Shown here: in pieces, positions 54,283 to 62,188 of the stretch
How positions within the stretch are numbered: the first letter of the stretch is position 1
Layout of the letters: each line of letters opens with the position of its first letter
Assembly: GCF_900155965.1 (NCBI RefSeq)
Contig: NZ_FTMG01000003.1
Location: 490,547 to 554,546, forward strand
Direction: 5' to 3'
Origin: Mucilaginibacter lappiensis
GTDB taxonomy: Bacteria > Bacteroidota > Bacteroidia > Sphingobacteriales > Sphingobacteriaceae
Length of the DNA stretch: 64,000 bases
The notes under the pieces: model-generated
Database searches by the model: none
Told to the model about the DNA's origin: nothing
What the model saw: the letters and a program-made list of their open reading frames with translations, nothing else
Program-made: the position numbers and the translations under genes

Positions 54283-55185
54283 TCATTTCCATTGCATTTC
54301 GCCGGTATTTACTTTGGCGCCCAGTTCAAGACCTGTCAAAAAACCTGCTTTGGGATATTTCACTTTCAGCGCGGCTATCAAAGATTTAGAGCTTTTATTT
54401 GTTTTTAGCAGTTGCTCATAGGTTTGCAGATAAGTTTTGGTGTAATTAACTGAGGCGATCGTCAAATCGGCCTTGTTACCAAAATGCCCGGGAATTACCA
54501 CTTTAGGATTTAAACTGATAACCTTATTTAAGGCGTCAACCCATAGTGCTCTCTTTTCAGCAGTCGCATCATCGGCCATCCATAAGTGAAAATCATTTCC
54601 AAAAACATTGATACCGCCAACAACAGCTTTAACCGCAGGGATCCAAACAAAACTGCGAACTGGCGCGCCTGGTACCTTTACAATTTCAAGTTTATTACCA
54701 TCCAGCTCCATGAAGTTACCATTAAAAACACTCGGGACGATCACTTGTTTAGGGGCAGCCTGTTTTAAGATCTTTCCCCAATACTCCAACTTGCCTTTGT
54801 AAGTGGCCTTAATATGCTCAATGGTAGGCTCCGTTGCGTATACAGGTGTATTAGGATAGTATTTCCTGATAGCCTCTAAGCCAAAGTAATAATCGGGATC
54901 ACCATAACTAATAAATATGGCTTTCAATTTTTTCCCACTGCTTTTGATCATGGCAGCTACTTTTTCCGCATCAGGTAAAGTAAATTGAGCATCGATAAGA
55001 ATAGCATCTTGTTTTCCAGTCACCAGTACCGAGGTAACCCCAAAAGTTGATTCGGCAGAGTTATAGTAAGTAAGTTTTAATGGGGTACCGGGAATAGTTT
55101 TAATTTCCTGAGCATTAGCATAAAACCCAATAATGCTGACTATAAGAATACCCGGCACCATTAGTAATTTTTTAATTGTTTTCAT
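54283..55185 (-). CDS. Exported MBL-fold protein with altered metal-binding motif
   Basis: I choose MKTIKKLLMVPG at 55185 (300 residues), which gives a proper signal peptide ending FYANAQ; the longer frame adds 31 unlikely residues. The metallo-beta-lactamase fold is recognisable: SVLVTGKQDAILIDAQFT, AIFISYGDPDYYFGLEAI and VVIPGHFGNKAD. The usual THxHxDHxxG motif here reads SYGDPDYYFG: only the Asp remains of the His/Asp metal ligands. The PGH His is kept. It may bind one metal, or none, or use another chemistry. Substrate unknown; monocistronic. Confidence 0.75.
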   Translation of the reverse strand: MKTIKKLLMVPGILIVSIIGFYANAQEIKTIPGTPLKLTYYNSAESTFGVTSVLVTGKQDAILIDAQFTLPDAEKVAAMIKSSGKKLKAIFISYGDPDYYFGLEAIRKYYPNTPVYATEPTIEHIKATYKGKLEYWGKILKQAAPKQVIVPSVFNGNFMELDGNKLEIVKVPGAPVRSFVWIPAVKAVVGGINVFGNDFHLWMADDATAEKRALWVDALNKVISLNPKVVIPGHFGNKADLTIASVNYTKTYLQTYEQLLKTNKSSKSLIAALKVKYPKAGFLTGLELGAKVNTGEMQWK

Positions 55186-55232
55186 AGTTGATTTGTTATT
55201 GTAATTATTTAAGAAATTGCTCGTTTTCCACT

Positions 55233-55257
55233 GGTTCAAGCGCCTTTCGCTTGAACC
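55233..55257. repeat. 10-bp hairpin
   Basis: GGTTCAAGCG and CGCTTGAACC around CCTTT, upstream of the MBL gene; nearby GCGTCCACGCTTGAG repeats one arm. Confidence 0.6.
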
Positions 55258-55401
55258 ATAATGAGGGTAAGCGTCCACGCTTGAGTAGGCGCGACGCTAT
55301 CACTGCATCATAGGCTAAAGATGCAACAATTCCTTTACTTCATTACCGAAAGCACCTGCGAAACCTGTAAATAAGATGCTAAAACTTTCCGGACAAACTT
55401 G

Positions 55402-55992
55402 CTAAAGAAAATCATCGTTTTTTTTTAAAGCGTTGATTACCTCATCGGTATTGAGTACGGTGGCAAATTCCTCGTTTATCTGTGCCAGGGCGGTTAAATG
55501 GATGGTTTCTGCATCGTAATGCTCGCCCTTGATACCTGTTTTGGCGAAAGCGGCAACAGCATCAGCTACTACAAAGGTGTTGTAACCCAAATTGCCGGCC
55601 ATTCTTGCGGTGGTTGATACGCAATGTTCGGTGGTGAGGCCCACAATAACTACGGTATCAATACCGGCGGCATCCAGTCGCTGCTGCAAATCGGTACCGA
55701 TGAAAGAACTGTTTACCGATTTTTTGATCACCGGCTCACCGGGCAAAGGTTTTACAATTTCTTTATGCGCGTTACCCGGGTTACCTTCTGCCAGCAGGGA
55801 GTTGGGATTCGTAGAGCAATGCTGAATGTGAAAGAGCGGTAGGTTATTATCCCGCCAGTAATCGAGCAGTTTACGGGCATTTGTTTCGGCAGCTGGATTG
55901 TTACGTTCGCCGCCCCAGTAAGGGATATTATCAAAACCCTGCTGTATATCAATCAGTATCAGCGCCAGGTTGGTATTTGTTAATGTTTTCAT
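55402..55992 (-). CDS. Isochorismatase-family cysteine hydrolase
   Basis: 196 residues. Catalytic triad visible: Asp in LALILIDIQQGFD, Lys in EPVIKKSVNSSFIGT, and Cys in VVIVGLTTEHCVSTTARMAG preceded by the cis-peptide region. These enzymes hydrolyse amide or related bonds (nicotinamidase, N-carbamoylsarcosine and isochorismatase-type). It lies 58 bases downstream of an AraC-family regulator on the same strand and may be in one transcript with it. Exact substrate unknown. Confidence 0.85.
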   Translation of the reverse strand: MKTLTNTNLALILIDIQQGFDNIPYWGGERNNPAAETNARKLLDYWRDNNLPLFHIQHCSTNPNSLLAEGNPGNAHKEIVKPLPGEPVIKKSVNSSFIGTDLQQRLDAAGIDTVVIVGLTTEHCVSTTARMAGNLGYNTFVVADAVAAFAKTGIKGEHYDAETIHLTALAQINEEFATVLNTDEVINALKKNDDFL

Positions 55993-56050
55993 ACCTCAAA
56001 ATTGCAGCTTTACCGGCACCCGGATTTTGCTGTGAGGCTTTATTTGTTTG

Positions 56051-56908
56051 TTAGGATAACACCGGCTCGTTACGTACACTGCTGGGCGATGCGCCAAACT
56101 TTTGCTTATATACTTTTGAAAAATGCGAGATATTCTCGAACCCGCTGCTGTAGGCTATCGCGGATACCGGATGGTTGGAGTTTTTGAGCTGATAGGCTGC
56201 ATACTCCAACCGGCGGTTGATTTGCCATTTTACAGGCGTGGTATTAAAGCGTTCGGTAAATTCCTTTTTAAAGGCGCTTACACTCCGCCCGGTTAGTTTA
56301 GCCATATCGGGTAAGGAAAGCTGCCGGTTAAAGTTTTGTTCCATAAAATAGGCCAGGTCAATTTTATTTTCGCTAACCAGGTGTTTTAAAAACGAAACAA
56401 AGGTTTTGGAGCTATCGTTCGACAAAATTTGAAGCAATACCTGATGCGTAACAAACTTCACAATACAGCGCGAATAATCCTGCGGATGTGCAATATGCTG
56501 AATAGCCTGCGCAATGTTAGCTTTTATAAATTCGGATGTTTTAAAGACGAATGGCGGCAGATTGTCAGTCAGTTTTTCTTGTCTGAATTCCGGCACATGA
56601 CTTTCTATAAAGTAATCCACAAACTCATTTTCCATAAAAATGAGCATGCTGGTATAATCGTCAGATGGAAATATCTGGTAATTCCCTCTCCTCCTGAACT
56701 GAATATCGCCTGCACCAAGATGCTGTACATGCCCGCCATACCAAACATCAATAAATCCGGTTAAAACCACCTCGAGGCAATGCATCGTTTGCAGGGTATC
56801 ATCACAGCTGAAAGGCCGCTTTTTATCAATAACAATACCATACATGTCGCAAAAGCGCATCCTCATATGCACGTGATGCTCAAGCAGATCCTTAGGAATT
56901 TGTATCAT
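56051..56908 (-). CDS. AraC-family transcriptional regulator
   Basis: 285 residues. The N-terminal part (about 1-170) has a cupin-like effector region (HLGAGDIQFRRRGNYQIFPS). The C-terminal double helix-turn-helix spans about 190-280: LPDMAKLTGRSVSAFKKEF, INRRLEYAAYQLKNS and AIAYSSGFENISHFSKVYKQ, with PSSVRN closing. Probably activates the isochorismatase gene downstream; signal unknown. Confidence 0.88.
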   Translation of the reverse strand: MIQIPKDLLEHHVHMRMRFCDMYGIVIDKKRPFSCDDTLQTMHCLEVVLTGFIDVWYGGHVQHLGAGDIQFRRRGNYQIFPSDDYTSMLIFMENEFVDYFIESHVPEFRQEKLTDNLPPFVFKTSEFIKANIAQAIQHIAHPQDYSRCIVKFVTHQVLLQILSNDSSKTFVSFLKHLVSENKIDLAYFMEQNFNRQLSLPDMAKLTGRSVSAFKKEFTERFNTTPVKWQINRRLEYAAYQLKNSNHPVSAIAYSSGFENISHFSKVYKQKFGASPSSVRNEPVLS

Positions 56909-57075
56909 CTTTAAAGATTATCACACTAAGTTACCTATTACAATGCTGTATTTTTCACTTTAGGCATAATTGTAACAAAACGATGATAAAGGGTCATTCC
57001 CAGATCCCCTCTTGAGAGTAATAGCACAAGCTCCCGCTTCTTTGATCCACCAACACCGATGGATCTGTTTTTTTG

Positions 57076-57116
57076 TCTTTATCTCTTGATTCCTGATTCT
57101 TATCTCTTGACTCTCA
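57076..57116. repeat. TTGATTCCTGATTCTTATC word repeat touching the decarboxylase stop codon
   Basis: Reads on the minus strand as GAGTCAAGAGATAAGAATC then AGGAATCAAGAGATAAAGA. Related to copies near 45041, 53602, 61971 and 62085. Confidence 0.5.
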
Positions 57117-58544
57117 CCCCATCACCGCATCACTCATGGCCAGATCCTCAATTACGCTGAGTAACTGTTCCAGGTCATCTTTTTGGGTAAGCGGGTTCAT
57201 GAGCGTTATCCGCAGATAAAACTCCTGTTTAATGGTGGTACCTACTATATAAAAGCGACCGTCTTCTATCAAACGCTGTAACACATCGCGGTTTAACTCG
57301 TTCGACTCCGCACCGGCTTTCAGGCGGAAACAAACAATATTGCTCTGGGGTTCACAGGCTAGCTCAAAATTTTCGTGCTGGTGTACCATATATGCAAACT
57401 CCCCGGCCATGCCGTACAATTTATCAATGTGCTGCTGATATAAAGTATCGCCATAAAGCCGCATAATAGTGTAGGTATGCAAAATGGTCATGGGTTTGGT
57501 ACACTCAAAGGTTTGCTTGCCCGAGTTGTACCATTCATCGGCTTGCTGATCCTGCCACAGGTACTCGGCCTTTTGCAGGAAGGTTTTGCCGGCCTGCCTG
57601 GCCGATTTAAATAGTACTGCTGTTGATAGCGAGGGCGCCATCATCATTTTATGAAAATCAACCATCACCGAATCTGCCTTTTCTATCCCCTGAAGCAAAT
57701 GACTATAAACCGGCGAAAAAATAACCGGGGCACCATGCGCACCATCCACATGAAACCAGATGTTATGTTTCTGTGCAAACTGACCAATCGCTTCCAGATC
57801 ATCATAAGCACCTATTGAGGTGGAACAGGCACAACCAACAATACAAAATACCTTTTGGTCTTTCGCAGTGGCTTCTTTATAATAATGCTCCAGCGTATCG
57901 GCACGCATCTGGAAACGGTCGTTAACCGGTACTTTGATAATATTTTCGGCAGGCAGCCCCATGATCCTTACAGCACGTTCAATACTGTAATGCGCCTCTT
58001 CGGATACCATGATGGCCAGTTGTCCGTATTCTGGCTTGCCTAATACATTAGGCATAGCCGCACGGGCGGCTAGCAAGGCGGTCAGGTTACCCAGCGTACC
58101 ACCAGAGGTAACAATACCCGATGCTTCCTCATCAAAACCAAATTTAGTCGCCATATACCCGGTTACTACTTTTTCCATAGCATTGCCGGCCATGCCCATT
58201 TCATAAACAGCCATGCCGTTATTAAAAAAGGAGATCAATGCCGATGTTAAAGCGGTTACAGGCAAAGTTGTTGCCGTTTGGTGCCCGATATAACCCCGGC
58301 TATGCAAATTAACCGACCTTGACATTACCGAACGAAAAAGCTGCTGAGGGTTATTAATTAAAGGCGAATTAAAATCGTTTTGCCAGTAAGCCAACTGCTC
58401 TGCCGGGCTTTCCCAGTTAATGGTATCTTTTTTTTGAGGGGCGGAGTGTGCTTTTTCTAGCTCAGTAGCCAATAGTTCAACTAATTGGTGCGCCTCGCTC
58501 CGAAAAGTTTCGGGCTTGTACGCTTTCATGATCAGATCTTCCAT
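57114..58544 (-). CDS. PLP-dependent group II decarboxylase
   Basis: 476 residues. Motifs of the aromatic amino acid/glutamate/diaminobutyrate decarboxylase group: SGGTLGNLTALLAAR, SEEAHYSIERAVRIMGLP (His stacking on PLP), WFHVDGAHGAPVIF (Asp) and VMVDFHKMMMAPSL with the PLP-binding Lys near residue 300. It decarboxylates an amino acid to an amine in the cytoplasm; which one cannot be read. The stop codon is immediately followed by a word repeat (57076-57116). Divergent from a LysR gene, with 95 bases between start codons. Confidence 0.87.
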   Translation of the reverse strand: MEDLIMKAYKPETFRSEAHQLVELLATELEKAHSAPQKKDTINWESPAEQLAYWQNDFNSPLINNPQQLFRSVMSRSVNLHSRGYIGHQTATTLPVTALTSALISFFNNGMAVYEMGMAGNAMEKVVTGYMATKFGFDEEASGIVTSGGTLGNLTALLAARAAMPNVLGKPEYGQLAIMVSEEAHYSIERAVRIMGLPAENIIKVPVNDRFQMRADTLEHYYKEATAKDQKVFCIVGCACSTSIGAYDDLEAIGQFAQKHNIWFHVDGAHGAPVIFSPVYSHLLQGIEKADSVMVDFHKMMMAPSLSTAVLFKSARQAGKTFLQKAEYLWQDQQADEWYNSGKQTFECTKPMTILHTYTIMRLYGDTLYQQHIDKLYGMAGEFAYMVHQHENFELACEPQSNIVCFRLKAGAESNELNRDVLQRLIEDGRFYIVGTTIKQEFYLRITLMNPLTQKDDLEQLLSVIEDLAMSDAVMG

Positions 58545-58599
58545 GGTGGTGGTGGTTTATTACTAAAACAAAGAAAGCGTTTGCCATTAATAATAAAAA

Positions 58600-58641
58600 A
58601 TACTTATATTTCATCAACTGATAACAAATTTGCATAAGTAT
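58600..58641. promoter_or_regulatory. Inverted repeat at the LysR start, candidate autoregulatory site
   Basis: ATACTTAT (58600-58607) and ATAAGTAT (58634-58641) are perfect arms 26 bases apart; the second overlaps the LysR start codon. An inner TTAT/ATAA pair lies at 58604-58624. Confidence 0.35.
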
Positions 58642-59518
58642 GGATATTAATGTGCTCAAGAATTTCCTGGTGCTGGCCGAAACATTGCATTTCACCAAAT
58701 CGTCTGATAAAGCTTTTATTGCACAGCCCGCGCTGAGCCGGCAGATTAAGCAACTGGAGGAATCATTAAATGCCCAATTGTTTAAGCGCGACAGGCGCAA
58801 CGTGGAGCTTACCCCTGCCGGCAAATATTTTAAGGCAGAAATGGAGCGACTCGTGAACCAGTTTGATCATGCGGCCAAACGAACCGCCCAGCTTCATAAA
58901 GGCGAAGCTGGCGAGATCAGGATAGGTTATACTTATTCTGTTATGCAAAGTTTTTTGCCGGGCATGATCAGGCATATCAATGAAATTTTGCCCGATATCC
59001 ATACCGTATTGCTAGAGATAAACAATAAACAGCAAGCCATCGATCTGAAGAACAAAGAAATTGATATTGGATTTTCTACCAACCCGGTTATTAATGATGA
59101 TTTAAAAAGCAAGGTGTTGCTGCGTGATAATTTCGCGGTGGTGCTGCCACTCGATCACCCGGTAAGCCCGGAAAACTTCAACGACCTCAGCGTATTTGCC
59201 AACGACCGATTTATTTTACCACCGCGCTCTGAAGGGTCATTATACGTAGGTACTGTTGAATCTATTTTTATTGAAGCCGGTTTTTTACCCAACATTGTTC
59301 ACAAAACACCCTTTGCCAGTACCGGCATCCGCCTGGTTGAGGCTGGGCTGGGCATTACCGTCGAACCCATGTCGAGCCTGCGCAACTATCCAGGTATTAT
59401 CAAATATATCGAGCTAAAAGATACGCCCCAAAAGGCCGAACTCACCATGCTCTGGCACGCCGAACTAGAGACAGAAATGCCACGGGTAATTGAACTGTTG
59501 ATGAATTTTAGTATATAA
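58640..59518 (+). CDS. LysR-type transcriptional regulator
   Basis: 292 residues. The N-terminal winged helix reads MDINVLKNFLVLAETLHFTK, QPALSRQIKQLEESLNAQLF and LTPAGKYF. From about residue 90 the periplasmic-binding-like effector domain follows (IRIGYTYSVMQSFLPGMI, FILPPRSEGSLY, GLGITVEPMSSL). It likely controls the divergent decarboxylase gene. A small-molecule ligand is expected but cannot be named. Confidence 0.92.
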   Translation: MDINVLKNFLVLAETLHFTKSSDKAFIAQPALSRQIKQLEESLNAQLFKRDRRNVELTPAGKYFKAEMERLVNQFDHAAKRTAQLHKGEAGEIRIGYTYSVMQSFLPGMIRHINEILPDIHTVLLEINNKQQAIDLKNKEIDIGFSTNPVINDDLKSKVLLRDNFAVVLPLDHPVSPENFNDLSVFANDRFILPPRSEGSLYVGTVESIFIEAGFLPNIVHKTPFASTGIRLVEAGLGITVEPMSSLRNYPGIIKYIELKDTPQKAELTMLWHAELETEMPRVIELLMNFSI

Positions 59519-59569
59519 ACAGGTGATTAAAGAAAATAAAGCACTGGCCCAGTGCGATTCCCTCCCAAC

Positions 59570-59842
59570 GGGCTACTGTGTGTACACATCTTTTTGATAA
59601 AACCCCGAAGGGGTTTCATGTCGGTAGAAATAGGATCAAAAGAGGTTTACGTGCCGTAGGTACGTCACTATTGATCTTTGCAGGTCAAATAATGACACAT
59701 CAATAGACCTGAATTAGGTTAGTTTAGTACCTACGGCACTAAAAAGAGGTAGAATTTTATTGTTTCTACCGACATTTTGCTCCTCTGGAGCGGCTTTTTC
59801 TAATTATTAGTGCATCAAAAAGATGTGTACACACAGTAGCCC
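59570..59842. repeat. 273-bp nested palindromic element
   Basis: Perfect 28-bp outer arms 59570-59597 and 59815-59842 (core CTACTGTGTGTACACATC). Inside are ATGTCGGTAGAAA (59618-59630)/TTTCTACCGACAT (59763-59775), GTGCCGTAGGTAC (59651-59663)/GTACCTACGGCAC (59727-59739) and CTATTGAT/ATCAATAG (59668-59705), in strictly nested order, so the element can fold into one long interrupted hairpin. No gene inside. Confidence 0.8.
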
Positions 59843-59853
59843 AACGGGAGGGG

Positions 59854-60007
59854 CAATGTCATTAAGTTAAGCACATGGAGCCCCACCTAAATCCTCCCCG
59901 GTAGGGAGGACTTTAAAAAATTGAAGCTAAGTCTCCCCTTCCGGGGGAGATTTAGAGGGGGCTTTTGCGGAATTGCTTTTGCGTTTCCCCTTAACTTAAT
60001 GACATTG
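59854..60007. repeat. Second palindromic element of the 59.5-60.1 kb stack
   Basis: Perfect 18-bp arms 59854-59871 and 59990-60007 (core GTCATTAAGTTAAG). Inside, 59879-59963 is a relative of the 45345-45427 repeat (AGCCCCACCTAAATCC ... GATTTAGAGGGGGCT). Confidence 0.8.
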
Positions 60008-60015
60008 ACGGGAGG

Positions 60016-60065
60016 GGCAGGGAGGGGTTTATTCGTGATGCCTATCGTATAAACCCCTCCCTGCC
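60016..60065. repeat. Third palindrome of the stack
   Basis: Perfect 17-bp arms GGCAGGGAGGGGTTTAT and ATAAACCCCTCCCTGCC around 16 bases. Confidence 0.8.
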
Positions 60066-60130
60066 TTTGCTCTCCTCCCAGCCGCACCCCTCCCGCGGGT
60101 AGGAAACTTAACCCATCGGATAACAAAAAA

Positions 60131-60157
60131 GGGCAAACGAAAAATATTCGCTTGCCC
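60131..60157 (-). terminator. Intrinsic terminator of tonB
   Basis: GGGCAA-ACG and CG-CTTGCCC arms around AT-rich loop; on the minus strand the stem is followed by TTTTTTG. About 65 bases after the tonB stop. Confidence 0.75.
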
Positions 60158-60222
60158 ACGGTGGTCATTTAACGATTTCTGTCCCCCCGGAGACGCTATA
60201 CAACCACTTTATCTTGATTTTC

Positions 60223-61059
60223 TTATTGCTCACTTAGCTGAAAATTAATGGGGATAGTATACCGTACCCGCACCGGTTGATTATTCTGAATACCAGGTTT
60301 CCAGGCTTTGGCCAGTTTGAGCACACGTAGGGCCTCTTCATCAAATCCATACCCTGCGCCACGCTCCACTTTAATATTGGATAAAGAACCATCTTTCTCA
60401 ATCACAAAACTCATGATCACCCTACCCGAAACTCCGGCATCTTGTGCTACACCCGGAAACCGAAGGTTTTTTTGCAAAAATTTAGCCCAGGCGGCTGCGC
60501 CACCTACGGGCTCGGGCATTACTTCAAGACCGCCAACATCTACTATATTATTATTCGTCGGGGCTGTACCCTCTCCAGACCCACCACCTGGCCCTTTTCC
60601 TTGATCTAATACATTGTCAGATCCTTTTGCAGGCCCATCAATATTGGCTGGACCGATTGCACCTTCTATTTTATCAATAGCCGGAGGATCTACTGTACGG
60701 GGATCATTATCAGGGCGCACCGTAGTTGGTATAGCAGTAGTTTTTACCGGAACTGCCGGCGCAGGAGGGTCGACAGATTTAGGTGGGTCTGATTTTTTAA
60801 GCTTTGCTTCCACTGGCGGCAGAATTTTCTTAATATCCAAAGTAACTGGCACCATTTTAACCACTTCTTGTTGTTTCGCCCTGAACACAAAACTTGCTAC
60901 TATCAAAGCAGCAACAGCAATAAAGCTAAGCCCGATGGCTTTGCTCATGGTGCGGCCATAATTCTTTCTCAGATCATAAGCACCGTACTCTTTGTTACGG
61001 TGGTCAAATACAAGGTCGAGCCACTCGGCGTTGTACAAATCAAATTTGGCAATACTCAT
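60223..61059 (-). CDS. tonB: TonB energy transducer
   Basis: Start MSIAKFDLYNAEW at 61059 (278 residues); the frame open to 61119 adds 20 residues of leader. Cytoplasmic N-terminus (EYGAYDLRKNYGRTM is typical of Bacteroidota TonB), one membrane segment (about 38-58), then a Pro/Lys-rich periplasmic linker (KSVDPPAPAVPVKTT) and a Gly-rich stretch. The C-terminal TonB domain is about 190-278: AAWAKFLQKNLRFPGVAQ, GRVIMSFVIEKDGSL and RVRYTIPINFQL. It couples the proton motive force to SusC-type transporters. No exbB/exbD genes are adjacent. Confidence 0.9.
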   Translation of the reverse strand: MSIAKFDLYNAEWLDLVFDHRNKEYGAYDLRKNYGRTMSKAIGLSFIAVAALIVASFVFRAKQQEVVKMVPVTLDIKKILPPVEAKLKKSDPPKSVDPPAPAVPVKTTAIPTTVRPDNDPRTVDPPAIDKIEGAIGPANIDGPAKGSDNVLDQGKGPGGGSGEGTAPTNNNIVDVGGLEVMPEPVGGAAAWAKFLQKNLRFPGVAQDAGVSGRVIMSFVIEKDGSLSNIKVERGAGYGFDEEALRVLKLAKAWKPGIQNNQPVRVRYTIPINFQLSEQ

Positions 61060-61119
61060 AATTTTCAGAATTAAATTTCTTATAAAACGAATATACATAT
61101 ATAATATTTTATAAAACAA

Positions 61120-61499
61120 AAATTATTTTAAAATAATTTTTCGGCCGAATTATGCTATACCGAGTGCGGAAAATTTAAGTTTTGCGCAAAAAGGTTTGTT
61201 TGCTGAAAGTATTTAGCAATCAAAAACATCATTGTTCAATCAAAAAAGAATGTCATTTTGACGAGGAACTAGGATAAATATTTCACATTTAGCTCTACAA
61301 GCAGGAATATTTTAATAAATTTTTCATATTAAATAAAAACAAATGATTTAAAGTGAGTAATTAGTTTAATTTTTTACATTTTAAACTAAATACATAATTT
61401 AAAAAGCATTTTATATATACATTTATCATATAAATAGATAAAATGTTAAAATATCTATAATAAAATGGAATTTATTTTAATTTTTTATTACTTTTAAAC
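61120..61499. other. Very AT-rich gap
   Basis: 380 bases with long A/T runs and no gene, tRNA or strong hairpin visible. It separates tonB from the small rightward ORF and could hold promoters of either. Confidence 0.5.
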
Positions 61500-61856
61500 A
61501 TGATTAACAGGCTTTATCAATTTACCGCCTTAATTTTTTTCCTTTTTTCCGGATTTTCAGCATCCGGACGAGGAGGATTATACCATATTAATCATCAGGA
61601 CGAAAAAAAGGTCTCTTTTAAAACTGCAAACCCCAATCATCGTCCATCTAATTACGAATACAGTCTTAACAACGTACCCTTACCGGTTATCAATGTGCAG
61701 CAGCATCGCGGGGCACATTCGTTACAAGGCTTTTATCACACCCCTAATTTTTTCTCTATAGGGATCAGATACATCACTTTCACTTGCGGCCGCGGCACAA
61801 GTCAGCTGTCACGTTTCCGCAAACTCATCCTTTTTCCGTTTCACGCTTTTTGGTAG
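61500..61856 (+). CDS. Possible small secreted protein of unknown function
   Basis: 118 residues. The start MINRLYQFTALIFFLFSGFSASG looks like a signal peptide. The rest is polar with many Asn, His and Ser, and a C-terminal hydrophobic-aromatic end (LILFPFHAFW). No domain is recognised. The only support is length, a plausible signal and a preceding AT-rich region. It could be a spurious frame. A hairpin pair follows at 61928 and 62114. Confidence 0.35.
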   Translation: MINRLYQFTALIFFLFSGFSASGRGGLYHINHQDEKKVSFKTANPNHRPSNYEYSLNNVPLPVINVQQHRGAHSLQGFYHTPNFFSIGIRYITFTCGRGTSQLSRFRKLILFPFHAFW

Positions 61857-61927
61857 CCAAAAAACAATGCTATCCCGCTGCCCTGATTAAGCACGTGGGA
61901 TCTTATTGTTTTTAAAAATTTAGTTTA

Positions 61928-62154
61928 ATACCCCTGGCATTTTGATTGGGTGCCAGGGGTATATGCGAACCGAGAGTCAAGAGCCAGGAATCAAGACAAG
62001 AGCAAAACAATTGATCATAAAACCCCTTCGTTTGAATATTCATTTTTCAGATCAAGGACGACATCAATCCTATTGCTGTTTTTCTTGGTTCTTGATTCTA
62101 ATATCTTGATTCCTAATACTGCCTGGTATTTTGATTGGGTACCAGGCAGTATTA
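61928..62154. repeat. Pair of hairpins with an identical loop upstream of amtB
   Basis: Hairpin 1 (61928-61962): arms ATACCCCTGGCA/TGCCAGGGGTAT. Hairpin 2 (62114-62154): 15-bp stem with inner CTGCCTGGTA/TACCAGGCAG. Both have the same 11-base loop TTTTGATTGGG and sit in the same orientation. The stems differ with compensating changes. Between them, GAGTCAAGAGCCAGGAATC (61972-61990) faces related GATTCTAATATCTTGATTCC (62094-62113). Confidence 0.75.
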
Positions 62155-62188
62155 ATCAACTTTATTAAAACTCCCTAAAACCCGAAAC

